Assembly (NCBI RefSeq): GCF_052119645.1
Contig: NZ_JBGQOM010000001.1
Location: 248,001 to 312,000, forward strand
Direction of reading: 5' to 3'
DNA from: Paraglaciecola sp030730205
GTDB lineage: Bacteria; Pseudomonadota; Gammaproteobacteria; Enterobacterales; Alteromonadaceae
Length of the DNA stretch: 64,000 nt
Shown: positions 18,258 to 27,291 of the stretch, in pieces
Numbering within the stretch: the stretch's first letter is position 1
Layout: each line of letters begins with the position of its first letter
The notes under the pieces: generated by a model
Databases searched by the model: none
What the model was told of the DNA's origin: nothing
Seen by the model: only the letters and a program-made list of their open reading frames with translations
Made by a program: the position numbers and the translations under genes

Positions 18258-19748
18258 ATGTTCGAAAAATATAAACAAGAGTGGTTCTCAAATGTACGAG
18301 GCGATTTACTTGCAGGAACCGTTGTGGCTTTGGCCTTGATTCCTGAAGCAATTGCTTTTTCAATTATTGCTGGTGTTGATCCTAAAGTAGGTTTGTATGC
18401 CTCTTTTTGTATCGCGGTGATTATTGCTTTTGTCGGTGGTCGTCCGGGCATGATTTCTGCGGCAACGGGCGCGATGGCCTTATTAATGGTTACCTTGGTA
18501 AAAGAACATGGCTTGGAATATTTGTTGGCCGCGACCTTACTCACCGGTTTACTGCAAATTCTCGCGGGCTACTTAAAGCTCGGCAGTTTGATGCGCTTTG
18601 TTTCGCGCTCAGTAGTGACTGGTTTTGTAAATGCCTTGGCTATTTTAATTTTTATGGCCCAATTACCTGAATTAACTGACGTGACGTGGCATGTATATGC
18701 CATGACTGCTGCTGGTTTAGGCATTATTTATTTGTTTCCTTATTTACCTGTTATCGGTAAAAGCATCCCCTCTCCTCTGGTGTGTATTGTGGTATTAACC
18801 GCAGTGGCCATGATGGTTGGCCTAGATATTCGTACCGTGGGCGATATGGGTGAGCTACCCGACACATTACCTATTTTCTTGTGGCCAGACGTGCCGCTTA
18901 ATACAGAAACCTTAATGATTATCTTGCCCTACTCTATCGGGTTAGCGGTTGTGGGGTTGCTGGAGTCAATGATGACAGAAACCATCGTCGATGATTTAAC
19001 CGATACCACCAGTGATCGTAATCAAGAGTGTAAGGGTCAAGGTATGGCTAACATTGGTGCTGGTTTACTAGGTGGTATGGCCGGCTGTGCCATGATTGGT
19101 CAATCCATTATCAACGTTAAATCAGGTGGCCGCGGCCGCTTATCGACCTTTGTGGCAGGTTTATTTTTAATTATCATGGTGGTGTTTTTAGACCAGTGGA
19201 TTAAGCAAATTCCCATGGCCGCTTTGGTCGCGGTAATGATCATGGTATCGATTGGTACGTTTTCTTGGACCTCGATTACTGATCTTAACAAAAACCCCTT
19301 ATCTTCAAGTATTGTGATGATAGCAACGGTCATTGTAGTGGTATTTACCCATAACTTGGCCTTAGGCGTCATGGTGGGTGTGCTGTTGGCTACCCTGTTT
19401 TTCGCCAATAAAATCGGCCGTTTTATGGTGGTTAAATCTGACAATACTGAGCAGAGCGACGAGCGCACTTACCAGGTTATTGGCCAAGTATTTTTTGCTT
19501 CTTCTGAGCAATTTGTTGCCTCTTTTGACTTTAAAGAAGCTGTCGAAAGGATCAAAATAGATTTATCTCAGGCCCACTTTTGGGATATCACATCGGTATC
19601 GGCACTAGACAAAGTGGTGATTAAATTCCGTCGTGAAGGCGCCTCTGTTGAGTTAATCGGCATGAACGATGCTACCGCCACAGTTGTTGACAAGTTTGGT
19701 GTGCACAACGACGCAGCCGAAGTTGAAAAACTCATGGGCGGCCACTAA
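18258..19748 (+). CDS. SulP family anion transporter with STAS domain
   Basis: 496 residues. The SulP/SLC26 membrane domain (about 1-385) shows typical LAGTVVALALIPEAIAFSII and AATGAMALL segments and about a dozen helices. A C-terminal STAS domain (about 405-495) carries KIDLSQAHFWDITSVSALDKVV. SulP carriers move sulfate, bicarbonate or dicarboxylates in symport with Na+ or H+; the substrate cannot be read from sequence. The next gene encodes a universal stress protein starting 10 bp downstream, a frequent pairing that suggests regulation of transport by the Usp. First gene of a likely four-gene operon. Confidence 0.92.
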   Translation: MFEKYKQEWFSNVRGDLLAGTVVALALIPEAIAFSIIAGVDPKVGLYASFCIAVIIAFVGGRPGMISAATGAMALLMVTLVKEHGLEYLLAATLLTGLLQILAGYLKLGSLMRFVSRSVVTGFVNALAILIFMAQLPELTDVTWHVYAMTAAGLGIIYLFPYLPVIGKSIPSPLVCIVVLTAVAMMVGLDIRTVGDMGELPDTLPIFLWPDVPLNTETLMIILPYSIGLAVVGLLESMMTETIVDDLTDTTSDRNQECKGQGMANIGAGLLGGMAGCAMIGQSIINVKSGGRGRLSTFVAGLFLIIMVVFLDQWIKQIPMAALVAVMIMVSIGTFSWTSITDLNKNPLSSSIVMIATVIVVVFTHNLALGVMVGVLLATLFFANKIGRFMVVKSDNTEQSDERTYQVIGQVFFASSEQFVASFDFKEAVERIKIDLSQAHFWDITSVSALDKVVIKFRREGASVELIGMNDATATVVDKFGVHNDAAEVEKLMGGH

Positions 19749-19758
19749 GGAGAATAAT

Positions 19759-20625
19759 ATGAATAAAATAATAGCCTGTATCGATGGCTCGGTAGTAACC
19801 AGTGCCATTTGTGAAGCCGCCGCGTGGTCAGCAAAGCAATTAACCCAACCCATTCTATTTTTGCATACTATTGAGCGCCCGCAGCAACACGGCGCCGATG
19901 ATTTAACCGGCGCCATTGGTTTAGGCGCGCGCAGCAGTTTATTAAAAGAAATGGCAGCACTTGACGCACAACGAGGCAAGTTAGCACTGAGTCATGGCAA
20001 AGAAATGTTAGCTGCGGCCGCTGACCACGTGGCCCGTTTAGGCATCGTGGATATTGAACAAAAACAACGTCATGGCGATGTGATAGATGCGATTAGTGAG
20101 CTAGAAACTGAAGCACGTTTGGTGATTGTGGGCCGCAGTGGTGAAGGCCATGAAAGCGCTGGTACTAAAGCAAAGTTTAAAGTACTCGGTTCGCACATCG
20201 AGTCATTGATCCGCAGTGTACATACACCTTTGGTGATAGTACCGAGTACTTTCAGCGCGCCGAAAAATTTCATGCTGGCCTACGATGGCCGTGAAACCGC
20301 CGACAAAGCCATTGATAAGATTATCAGCGGCGGCTTGCTCAATAGCTTAGCGTGTCACCTAGTCATGGTAAAAAATAATGAGTCAGCCCAAGCCGAAAAG
20401 CTTGCTGGCGCAGAGGCGAAGTTAAAAAGCCAAGGTTTTACGGTGACGGCGACCTTACTCGAAGGCAATATCGTTGAGTCACTACTTAGCTATCAACAAC
20501 AAAACGCTATCGACTTGTTGGTTATGGGCGCCTTTGCCCACTCTAAAATTCGCCAGTTGTTTTTGGGCAGCAATACCATTGGCATGATAGAGCGCAGCAC
20601 TAGCCCGCTGATCGTTTTACGTTAA
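19759..20625 (+). CDS. Tandem universal stress protein (UspA family)
   Basis: 288 residues with two UspA folds in tandem (about 1-150 and 155-288). The start is the ATG at 19759, supported by TAAGGAGAATAAT; an upstream in-frame extension would lie inside the SulP gene. The second domain ends with the nucleotide-binding motif GAFAHSKIRQLFLGSNT, fitting the G-2x-G-9x-G-(S/T) ATP-type Usp. The first has VGRSGEGHESAGTKAKFKVLGSHIES. Usp proteins bind ATP or AMP and tune stress physiology. Adjacent to SulP, it may sense energy state for the carrier. Confidence 0.9.
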   Translation: MNKIIACIDGSVVTSAICEAAAWSAKQLTQPILFLHTIERPQQHGADDLTGAIGLGARSSLLKEMAALDAQRGKLALSHGKEMLAAAADHVARLGIVDIEQKQRHGDVIDAISELETEARLVIVGRSGEGHESAGTKAKFKVLGSHIESLIRSVHTPLVIVPSTFSAPKNFMLAYDGRETADKAIDKIISGGLLNSLACHLVMVKNNESAQAEKLAGAEAKLKSQGFTVTATLLEGNIVESLLSYQQQNAIDLLVMGAFAHSKIRQLFLGSNTIGMIERSTSPLIVLR

Positions 20626-20640
20626 CAAAGTAGCAGCATT

Positions 20641-20979
20641 ATGGAAAACGCAGTCAAAATTGATGACATCAAAGTAGGGACAGGGGCCGCAGTAAAACGC
20701 GGCGCCTTAATCACGGCCCATTACCGCGGCTGGTTAGAAGACGGCACCGAATTTGATTCGTCTTATAAAAACGACGCCCCCTTTCAAACCGTATTAAGCA
20801 ATAAACGGGTGATTCAAGGTTGGGTGTTGGGCTTACAAGGCATGCAAGCAGGCGGTAAACGTCAGTTATGGATACCGGCCCATTTAGCTTATGGTGAAAG
20901 ACAAGTTGGTGAGATGATACCTGCCAATGCCAACCTACAGTTTGAAATTGATTTAATCGAAGTGCTAAACAGAGACTAG
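20641..20979 (+). CDS. FKBP-type peptidyl-prolyl cis-trans isomerase
   Basis: 112 residues, a single stand-alone FKBP domain without signal peptide, so cytoplasmic. Family motifs are clear: HYRGWLEDGTEFDSSYKN, VIQGWVLGLQGMQAGGKRQLWIP, HLAYGERQVGEMIPANANLQFEIDLIEV. It catalyses proline isomerisation during folding. It begins 15 bp after the Usp gene and 12 bp before glutaredoxin 2 and probably belongs to the same transcript. Confidence 0.93.
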   Translation: MENAVKIDDIKVGTGAAVKRGALITAHYRGWLEDGTEFDSSYKNDAPFQTVLSNKRVIQGWVLGLQGMQAGGKRQLWIPAHLAYGERQVGEMIPANANLQFEIDLIEVLNRD

Positions 20980-20991
20980 GAAACGACCATC

Positions 20992-21633
20992 ATGAAGTTG
21001 TATCAATATCATCATTGCCCCTATTGCGTTCGCGCTGACATGGTGGCCAACTATAAAAATGTTCAACATGAAAAAGTGTATTTACTGAATGATGATGAAC
21101 AAAGCTGTTACGACTTGGTGAATGCCAAGATGGTGCCTATTTTACAGTTAGATAACGGCACTGCCATGGGCGAGAGTTTAGACATTGTAGCTAAATTAGA
21201 CGAAGTAGGTGATACCAGTAAAGTCATTGCACCTAAGGCCACGGGTGATGAAATAGACGCAATGTTTGCTGCAATTAAAACCTCTACCCGCATATTGACG
21301 TATCCACGCACTATCCTTATCGGTTTACCAGAATTTGCCACGCAATCTGCCTGTGACTATTTTCAAGCTAAAAAAGAAAAGATGATTGAGATGTCATTTG
21401 CACAAGCCATGATGATGTCAGAAAAACACATCGAGATTGTTAACCAAGTACTGGCCACCCTTCCCTCTTTTTCAATCAGTGCGGTGTTGAGCATGGATGA
21501 CATCCTCACTTTCCCGATATTACGTAATTTGAGTATGGTAAAAGGTGTCGTGTTTACGGCTAATACCTTAAGTTACATTCAGCATATTGCGGCACTGACA
21601 CGCAGTGAAACTTATTTTGCAAAGGCTATTTAA
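20992..21633 (+). CDS. grxB: Glutaredoxin 2
   Basis: 213 residues, the length of E. coli Grx2. The N-terminal thioredoxin fold has the CPYC active site (Cys9/Cys12), and VPILQLDNGTAMGESLDIV contains the cis-proline and glutathione-binding residues. The C-terminal half is the GST-like helical domain. It uses glutathione to reduce protein disulfides and mixed disulfides. Last gene of the SulP-Usp-FKBP-Grx set. A 12-bp palindrome (AACAGCGCTGTT) right after the stop is too tight to be a convincing terminator. Confidence 0.93.
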   Translation: MKLYQYHHCPYCVRADMVANYKNVQHEKVYLLNDDEQSCYDLVNAKMVPILQLDNGTAMGESLDIVAKLDEVGDTSKVIAPKATGDEIDAMFAAIKTSTRILTYPRTILIGLPEFATQSACDYFQAKKEKMIEMSFAQAMMMSEKHIEIVNQVLATLPSFSISAVLSMDDILTFPILRNLSMVKGVVFTANTLSYIQHIAALTRSETYFAKAI

Positions 21634-21729
21634 CAGCGCTGTTTACCCATCAAGTTTGCTGAGTAAACCCGGCATTATTGCCCGCGCACATTTAACTAAG
21701 GGCACATGCTCACAATCCACAGGTATAGA

Positions 21730-22812
21730 ATGAGCCTTATTAATACTAAAAAAGAGTGGTTAGCCAAAGCAATTGGCATCATCAACGCTGATTTTAACCG
21801 GTCATCAGATACCCATTTAATTAAGGTCGATTTGCCTTGTTTTAGTGGCGTGTCGTTGTATTTAAAAGATGAGTCTACTCATCCTACTGGCAGTTTAAAA
21901 CACCGATTAGCCCGTTCGTTGTTTTTGTATGGTTTGTGTAATGGTTTGATCAATCAAGACTCTACGATCATTGAATCATCCTCTGGCAGTACTGCCATTT
22001 CAGAAGCGTATTTTGCGCGTTTATTAGGCTTGCGTTTTATTGCTGTAGTGCCCAAGAGTACCGCCAGTGAAAAGATTAAGCAGATTGAATTTTATGGTGG
22101 TGAATGCTGTAAAGTAGAGCCCAGTGAAATCTACATCAGGGCGCAGCAACTCGCGACTGAGCTGAACGGCCATTATATGGATCAGTTTACCAATGCTGAA
22201 CGTGCCACCGATTGGCGAGGCAATAACAATATTGCTGACAGCATTTTTGCCCAAATGGCTTTAGAGCCCCATAAAATACCCAGTTGGATTGTAGTAAGTG
22301 CTGGTACTGGCGGCACTTCAGCGACTATTGGTCGCTATTTGCGTTACAACCCAGAGTTACACCTGCACACACAATTAGCCGTGGTTGACCCTGATAACTC
22401 CGTATTTTATGACTATTTTCAACACCGTGACGTGACGCTGACAAGTGGTAAAGGGTCGCGTATAGAAGGCATTGGCAGGCCGCGAGTCGAGCCGTCATTT
22501 TTACCCGATGTTATTGATCAAATGATCCACGTGCCTGATGCGGCATCTATCGCGACCATGCGTTGGCTTGAGAGCATTTTAGGCCGTAAATGTGGCGGTT
22601 CCACGGGTACCAACGTTTACGGAGCGCTGAAACTCATTGCGCAAATGATCAAAAACAAACAACAAGGCAGTGTGGTCAGCATGATTTGTGATTCTGGCGA
22701 ACGTTATCTCAACACCTATTACAACGATGAATGGGTTGCCCAGCAGCGACTCGATTTAGCGCCTTACACTCAGCAATTAGAACAATTCATTAAAACAGGC
22801 GAGCTTAGCTAA
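21730..22812 (+). CDS. PLP-dependent cysteine synthase-like enzyme
   Basis: 360 residues, fold-type II PLP enzyme. The Schiff-base lysine is in THPTGSLKHRLA (about residue 56). The substrate loop is SSSGSTAISEAY, the phosphate-binding loop is SAGTGGTSATIGRY, and a C-terminal GGSTGTNVYGAL motif follows. It resembles the cysteine synthase/L-cysteine desulfhydrase branch rather than housekeeping CysK. An ATG 24 bp upstream (21706) with TAAGGG before it is an alternative start; I prefer 21730 because family members begin near there. Likely role: cysteine or related amino-acid synthesis or desulfuration. Confidence 0.85.
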   Translation: MSLINTKKEWLAKAIGIINADFNRSSDTHLIKVDLPCFSGVSLYLKDESTHPTGSLKHRLARSLFLYGLCNGLINQDSTIIESSSGSTAISEAYFARLLGLRFIAVVPKSTASEKIKQIEFYGGECCKVEPSEIYIRAQQLATELNGHYMDQFTNAERATDWRGNNNIADSIFAQMALEPHKIPSWIVVSAGTGGTSATIGRYLRYNPELHLHTQLAVVDPDNSVFYDYFQHRDVTLTSGKGSRIEGIGRPRVEPSFLPDVIDQMIHVPDAASIATMRWLESILGRKCGGSTGTNVYGALKLIAQMIKNKQQGSVVSMICDSGERYLNTYYNDEWVAQQRLDLAPYTQQLEQFIKTGELS

Positions 22813-22836
22813 TTGCTATAAGCTCGCCATATTTCT
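22798..22836 (+). terminator. Hairpin terminator overlapping the end of the PLP enzyme gene
   Basis: 10-bp stem 22798-22807 / 22819-22828 formed partly by the last codons, loop 11 nt, followed by ATATTTCT. The poor U run lowers confidence. Confidence 0.5.
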
Positions 22837-22964
22837 GACGCATCGTAAATATGCCTAAAGTTACGGTATCACAAAACAAGTAAGCCATTGATTAGAATAA
22901 CAATAACCTCAATGGCATAAACTCTGCTAAAGCTAACTCAGTCATTCTAGTCATTGAGTTAACT

Positions 22965-23540
22965 GTGCTAAATACCACTTCTTTTGCGCCCATTTTAGTG
23001 AACAGCGCCTTGCTGCCTAATAACCTTAGGTTGAACCAAATTACCACTGGTCGCGCTGACATATTGCCTTCTTTGATGCCCCAGCTAGCATTAGCCAGTG
23101 GCGTTAAGCCCGCTCATTATTTGGCACAAACCGATGAGTACATGGTTCTTGAAACCAGGCAGTTACTGAACCGTTTAGCGAAGGTGATGCAAAGCGATGA
23201 ACTACCGGCAATGTCAGCCTTTTACTTAGAACTTAACAATAATCGTTTATGTATCAAAAGCCCAGCAGGCGAAATACCGACCTTAAGCGTTAAGGCCAAT
23301 CAAGATCCATGGTGCATTGGAGCTTTTAGCTGGTTACACGCTAATTATGTGGCCCTCGTACATTCTGTGGAGTTAAGACATTTTGCTGCGCTCTACCAGC
23401 GCAATAAATCACAAGCTTTATTACAATATCGCCATTTTGACGAGCCCAACAATGGCCTGCTTTGCAGATTAATGTATCAAGCCGAGGCATTGACTCTGTG
23501 CTGGGAGTCGCCCCTTGAGTTGTTTTACCCCATAAAGTAA
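22965..23540 (+). CDS. Hypothetical protein, 191 residues
   Basis: Not recognised. The frame starts with GTG at 22965 with no clear Shine-Dalgarno, so the true start could be internal. The sequence has no signal peptide or membrane helix. It contains a leucine/alanine-rich N-terminal half (DILPSLMPQLALASG) and a tryptophan-containing middle (DPWCIGAFSWLHANYVALVHS), and looks like a soluble mixed alpha/beta protein. It stands alone between the PLP enzyme and the GGDEF gene, same strand as both. No function proposed. Confidence 0.55.
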   Translation: MLNTTSFAPILVNSALLPNNLRLNQITTGRADILPSLMPQLALASGVKPAHYLAQTDEYMVLETRQLLNRLAKVMQSDELPAMSAFYLELNNNRLCIKSPAGEIPTLSVKANQDPWCIGAFSWLHANYVALVHSVELRHFAALYQRNKSQALLQYRHFDEPNNGLLCRLMYQAEALTLCWESPLELFYPIK

Positions 23541-23697
23541 ATGACCTCTGTTGTGGTCACCTAAGGCAGAGACAATGACCGTCGTCACTGATAGCTGACC
23601 AACATTTAATGCGCACTCACCCTTACCTTACGGTGCTACCTTAGGTATCATTAGCGCCCTTGCAAGCGCGCTAACTACTTAAAGTAACGTCTATTCC

Positions 23698-25587
23698 ATG
23701 TCTCATTATTTGTTGTTAAAACAGCACGTTGTCACTTTTTATATTGTGCTGTTATGCACACATTTTTTTATCGGCTCTGTGGCCAATGCAAATGAAAACG
23801 ACCGCGCTGATAGCATTATTTCCTTGTTTAAAACCAATAAACCTGCTTCAGCACAGCAGACAAATAGTTTATTACACGAGTTAGAAAACCTACTTACCAG
23901 TGATGATTTAGCCCGTCAAAAAGAATTAATACGCCTAAGATGCTGGAACCAAAAAACCGACACTAACGAACAAATCAGCGCAGCGATTGCTTATGCCGAC
24001 AAACAACTTGTTAGATTTAGTGCAGAAGCACCCTCCCCTACCACCATTGATCTCACAATATGTAAAACGGCCTATCAACGTTATCTTGGCCAAGTGGCAA
24101 CGACCCTTCAAGATCTTACACAGGCAATTAATCAAGCTTACGATATTGAAGCGCCACTTCTGATTGCTCATGGGCGCAGTCAACGGGGCGCTTTACATTC
24201 GTATCAAGGTAACTACTCCGCGTCACTAGAAGACTTACTCGCAGCGCAAGAATACTATGAGTCACAAAACCTCAGCTATTGGGCCAACATTAATTTGGGT
24301 GAATTAGCTGCAAGTTATCGGCGCTTTGGTGATGCAAAAACCGCCTTAAAATACCAATTACAATTAGCCGATATCTACGCAAAACAAGGTAATCAGGCTG
24401 AAGCCAATTACGTTAATATTCAAATAGCCTCCAGCTTGGAGCAATTGGGCCAATTAGAAGAAGCCAATCAGCGTTATCAAAGCAGCCAGCAGTTTTTTAG
24501 TGGTAGCCAGCCCGTCATGGCGGCCGATATGAGCATGAATATCGCTAATAACCTGATTACCTTAGGGCAATACCAGCAAGCATTAAGTCTGTTACAACAA
24601 GCGGCAACTGTAATTACTCCCGACTACAACGCGCCTTACAGTTTTTTGCAGTTATATTTGGCCAATGCTCAGCTTAAGTTAAACCATTACCCCGCCAGTT
24701 TGGAGGCCCTGCAGAAGGCTGAAAACGCGTTTCAAATTGATAAAAATCAACGGGGTTTGATTCAGGTACAAGAGTTAAGAAGCGATGTATATGCTGCGAG
24801 TGAAAACTGGCAAGACGCCTATTTTGCCCTGCATGATCATCTTGAGCTACATTTAGCACAAGACAAAACAGTATTAACCAAACTTAACGCTGAACTGCAA
24901 ACGCGCTTTGATACCGATAGAATCAAACATGAAAATAGCTTGTTATTACAACGCGCCAAAGATAAAGAAACCCAGTTAATTTTGTCGCAGCGTAACCAAA
25001 CCATGCAAATTATTATCATTGCACTGGTGGGGGTTATTCTTATATTGGTATCCATATTTGCTTATAAACAGCGCCACGGTAAACACCAATTCAAAAAACT
25101 TGCCTTTACCGACGAGCTAACCCAAATAGCCAATCGCCGAGAAGCCTACATGCAGGCTGAGCAATGGTTTGCCCTTAGTCAAAAGCACCATAAAGCCTTT
25201 TCGCTGATCTCGTTTGATGCTGACCATTTCAAAGGGGTTAACGATAAATTTGGCCATGATATTGGCGACAAGGTCCTCATTCATCTTGCGAGTATTGCCT
25301 CTGACCTGATCCGCAAAGACGACTTAGTGGGTCGGGTTGGCGGAGAAGAATTTATTATTGTTTTACCCAACAGCGATATTCACGTGGCGCAGGATATTGC
25401 TAATCGACTCCTGCGTCGTATCGAGCAATATGATTGGTCATTAATTTCAAGCGGATTAACACTAACCGCCAGTGCAGGTGTGGTGAGTTATCAAAATGAA
25501 CACAGCTTGTCAGAGCTATTGTTAAAAGCCGACAAAGCCTTGTACGCAGCGAAAAGCGCAGGACGGAATAAAGTAGAAGTTGCTTAA
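23698..25587 (+). CDS. Membrane TPR-GGDEF diguanylate cyclase
   Basis: 629 residues. A signal or anchor helix (about 10-30) leads into a periplasmic sensor built of TPR-like helical repeats (about 150-400). A coiled coil with RIKHENSLLLQRAKDKETQL and a transmembrane helix (about 440-458, IIIIALVGVILILVSIF) follow. The cytoplasmic GGDEF domain spans about 465-629. The active site reads GGEEF (about residue 547), a functional variant. An RxxD product-inhibition site (RKDD) lies five residues upstream, so c-di-GMP synthesis with feedback control is expected. The input to the TPR domain is unknown. Monocistronic. Confidence 0.92.
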   Translation: MSHYLLLKQHVVTFYIVLLCTHFFIGSVANANENDRADSIISLFKTNKPASAQQTNSLLHELENLLTSDDLARQKELIRLRCWNQKTDTNEQISAAIAYADKQLVRFSAEAPSPTTIDLTICKTAYQRYLGQVATTLQDLTQAINQAYDIEAPLLIAHGRSQRGALHSYQGNYSASLEDLLAAQEYYESQNLSYWANINLGELAASYRRFGDAKTALKYQLQLADIYAKQGNQAEANYVNIQIASSLEQLGQLEEANQRYQSSQQFFSGSQPVMAADMSMNIANNLITLGQYQQALSLLQQAATVITPDYNAPYSFLQLYLANAQLKLNHYPASLEALQKAENAFQIDKNQRGLIQVQELRSDVYAASENWQDAYFALHDHLELHLAQDKTVLTKLNAELQTRFDTDRIKHENSLLLQRAKDKETQLILSQRNQTMQIIIIALVGVILILVSIFAYKQRHGKHQFKKLAFTDELTQIANRREAYMQAEQWFALSQKHHKAFSLISFDADHFKGVNDKFGHDIGDKVLIHLASIASDLIRKDDLVGRVGGEEFIIVLPNSDIHVAQDIANRLLRRIEQYDWSLISSGLTLTASAGVVSYQNEHSLSELLLKADKALYAAKSAGRNKVEVA

Positions 25588-25822
25588 GTTGTATAGTGGG
25601 TAGCAAGCCCAAAGGGTAATCTCAGAAAATCCGCAATAGTAAGCGCTTGAGCCTTTTTATTAACTGGCATCGACATGTTAACTGAACAAAGCGCGTTTAT
25701 TCCAATTAGTCTTCTATACTTTTTTATCAAGAGTCCGCAGTTTGACAAGCAAAGCGTTTGCAAACTTTGGTAAGCATTCTCTGAAAACCCAGGTTTTACG
25801 CTTATTTAAAGGAAGGAATCTA

Positions 25823-26197
25823 ATGAAAGTAAAGAAAGAAAACATACCCGTTGTAATGGAGGCGCCAGGCATGATCATGCGCTCATTGTCAGGATTAGGA
25901 GAAATGACGGTTGTATTTCATGAACTCCCAAAAGGCACCGATTTTACCCCCTTGTTAGTAGGGCTGAATAACGACAGTTGCCATTGCCCGCATTGGGGTT
26001 ACATTTTTGAAGGTACCTTTCGCTTTATCTATGATGATGGAAAAGAAGAGACTTTTACAGAGGGCGACGTATTTTATGCTCATCCTGGTCATACCGCTAT
26101 TGTGGATGAAGACCTTAAGTTTATTGATTTTAGCCCGAGTAAGGAATTAGCCGAAGTGATGGAAAATGTTGGTAAAGTCATGGCTTCAATGGGTTAA
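25823..26197 (+). CDS. Cupin-domain protein
   Basis: 124 residues. I start at the ATG 25823, preceded by AAAGGAAGGAATCTA; an upstream TTG-initiated extension to 25742 is less likely. The single cupin barrel shows CHCPHWGYIFEGTFRFIYDDGKEE (motif 1 with a His and Glu in metal-site positions) and GDVFYAHPGHTAIVDED (motif 2 with His). It probably binds a metal, but the substrate is unknown. No operon partner; a convergent ohrR gene follows. Confidence 0.82.
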   Translation: MKVKKENIPVVMEAPGMIMRSLSGLGEMTVVFHELPKGTDFTPLLVGLNNDSCHCPHWGYIFEGTFRFIYDDGKEETFTEGDVFYAHPGHTAIVDEDLKFIDFSPSKELAEVMENVGKVMASMG

Positions 26198-26215
26198 ATC
26201 ACACCCTTGCTATGT

Positions 26216-26243
26216 TCCCTCTCTCTATTTACTGTGAGAGGGA
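26216..26243. terminator. Possible hairpin between convergent cupin and ohrR genes
   Basis: 8-bp stem 26216-26223 / 26236-26243 with a 12-nt loop in the 87-bp convergent gap. No T run on either side, so this is weak. Confidence 0.3.
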
Positions 26244-26284
26244 CACCTAAACCAGCGTCATCACCCTCTCCTACTTTAGCCACG

Positions 26285-26722
26285 CTAATTCTCGTTTAAA
26301 TCGCCCACAACTAAATCTAATAACTGCATTAACTGCCCAAGCTGGGCAGCATCAACTTGGCTAAATTTGCACATTATTTGTTTAGGGACTTCAGCAGCGT
26401 CCACCTTCAACCCTTGCCCCTGAAGAGTTAGTTTTACCAGACGTTTACGTTTATCGTCTTGATCTTTGACGATAGTAAGCAAAGCCTTATCTTCCATTTT
26501 TTTCAGTATCTGCGTCATCGCCCCGCCATCAATGGACGTCGTTTGAATCAATTGTGCAATAGTGATCTGGTCTTGCTGCCAGAGGGCCATCATGACCACG
26601 TATTGGGGGTAAGTTAGGTTTATTGCAGCTAGTGGTTCTCGGTAGGCACGAGCAATACTGTTCGACGCCATGTACAAGCGATGACATAACTGGTTTTTTA
26701 ACTGTAATTGTTCAAATGCCAC
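26285..26722 (-). CDS. ohrR: OhrR: MarR-family organic-peroxide-sensing repressor
   Basis: MarR winged-helix repressor. An ATG at 26776 gives 163 residues, but I choose the GTG at 26722-26720. It has an ideal TTGGAGCTCTACT site, gives 145 residues (family length), and places the conserved reactive cysteine in KNQLCHRLY at Cys13, close to its position in known OhrR proteins. The wing follows LLTIVKDQDDKRKRLVKLT. In the family, oxidation of this cysteine by organic peroxide releases DNA and derepresses ohr. The ohr gene is divergent, with two identical-core palindromes in between. It should also repress itself. Confidence 0.9.
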   Translation of the reverse strand: MAFEQLQLKNQLCHRLYMASNSIARAYREPLAAINLTYPQYVVMMALWQQDQITIAQLIQTTSIDGGAMTQILKKMEDKALLTIVKDQDDKRKRLVKLTLQGQGLKVDAAEVPKQIMCKFSQVDAAQLGQLMQLLDLVVGDLNEN

Positions 26723-26783
26723 AGTAGAGCTCCAACAGGCTGGGTTGAAAAACAACGCTTTAACAATAATGCGCACATTTTAA

Positions 26784-26795
26784 TTTGCATGCAAA
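26784..26795. promoter_or_regulatory. OhrR operator 1
   Basis: TTTGCATGCAAA, a perfect 12-bp palindrome repeated in the 26826-26841 site. With the GTG start of ohrR it lies 62 bp upstream of that gene; with the ATG at 26776 it would overlap the ribosome-binding region, which argues for the GTG. Confidence 0.75.
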
Positions 26796-26825
26796 GTATT
26801 TACAAACAGAATCGTCTTGTCTATT

Positions 26826-26841
26826 ATTTTGCATGCAAAAT
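26826..26841. promoter_or_regulatory. OhrR operator 2
   Basis: ATTTTGCATGCAAAAT, a perfect 16-bp palindrome 21 bp upstream of the ohr start codon. Shares a 12-bp core with operator 1, 42 bp (about four helical turns) away, compatible with two repressor dimers on one face. Confidence 0.8.
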
Positions 26842-26862
26842 AAATAACTATTGGAGTTTGCA

Positions 26863-27291
26863 ATGAACAAATTACAAAACGTAGCTTATACCGCAAAAGC
26901 GACTGCAACCGGCGGACGCGAAGGTATGGCTAAATCGGATGATGGTCGCTTAGATGTTAAACTGTCTACACCAAAAGGGTTAGGCGGCGACGATGGTCAA
27001 GGCACTAATCCCGAGCAATTATTTGCCGCAGGTTATGCAGCCTGTTTTATTGGCGCACTTAAATTTGTGGCGGCCCAACAAAAACTCAATTTACCCAGCA
27101 ATACCCATATTAATTCTGAAGTATCTATCGGCGGCATCGAGAACGGTTTTGGTATTGCAGTAAAACTGGCCGTGTCTTTAGGTGATATGGACAAAAATCA
27201 AGCACAAGCCTTAGTGGATAAGGCACACCAAGTATGCCCATATTCAAACGCAACCCGCGGTAATATCGAAGTAGAGCTATCGCTTATTTAA
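26863..27291 (+). CDS. ohr: Organic hydroperoxide resistance protein Ohr
   Basis: 142 residues, thiol peroxidase that reduces organic hydroperoxides with lipoylated reductants. The two catalytic cysteines are in AGYAACFIGAL (Cys61) and HQVCPYSNATRGN (Cys125). The arginine after SDDGR and the GGDDGQGTNPEQLFAAGYAACF stretch are typical of Ohr rather than OsmC. The start is the ATG at 26863 with TTGGAGTTTGCA upstream. Transcription should be controlled by the divergent OhrR through the two palindromes. Confidence 0.96.
   Translation: MNKLQNVAYTAKATATGGREGMAKSDDGRLDVKLSTPKGLGGDDGQGTNPEQLFAAGYAACFIGALKFVAAQQKLNLPSNTHINSEVSIGGIENGFGIAVKLAVSLGDMDKNQAQALVDKAHQVCPYSNATRGNIEVELSLI

Noticed and set aside
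21632..21643. Palindrome AACAGCGCTGTT after grxB as terminator
   Set aside because: No room for a loop and no T run.
26723..26776. N-terminal extension of OhrR from the ATG at 26776
   Set aside because: The extra 18 residues do not look like family sequence, and the operator would sit on the translation start.
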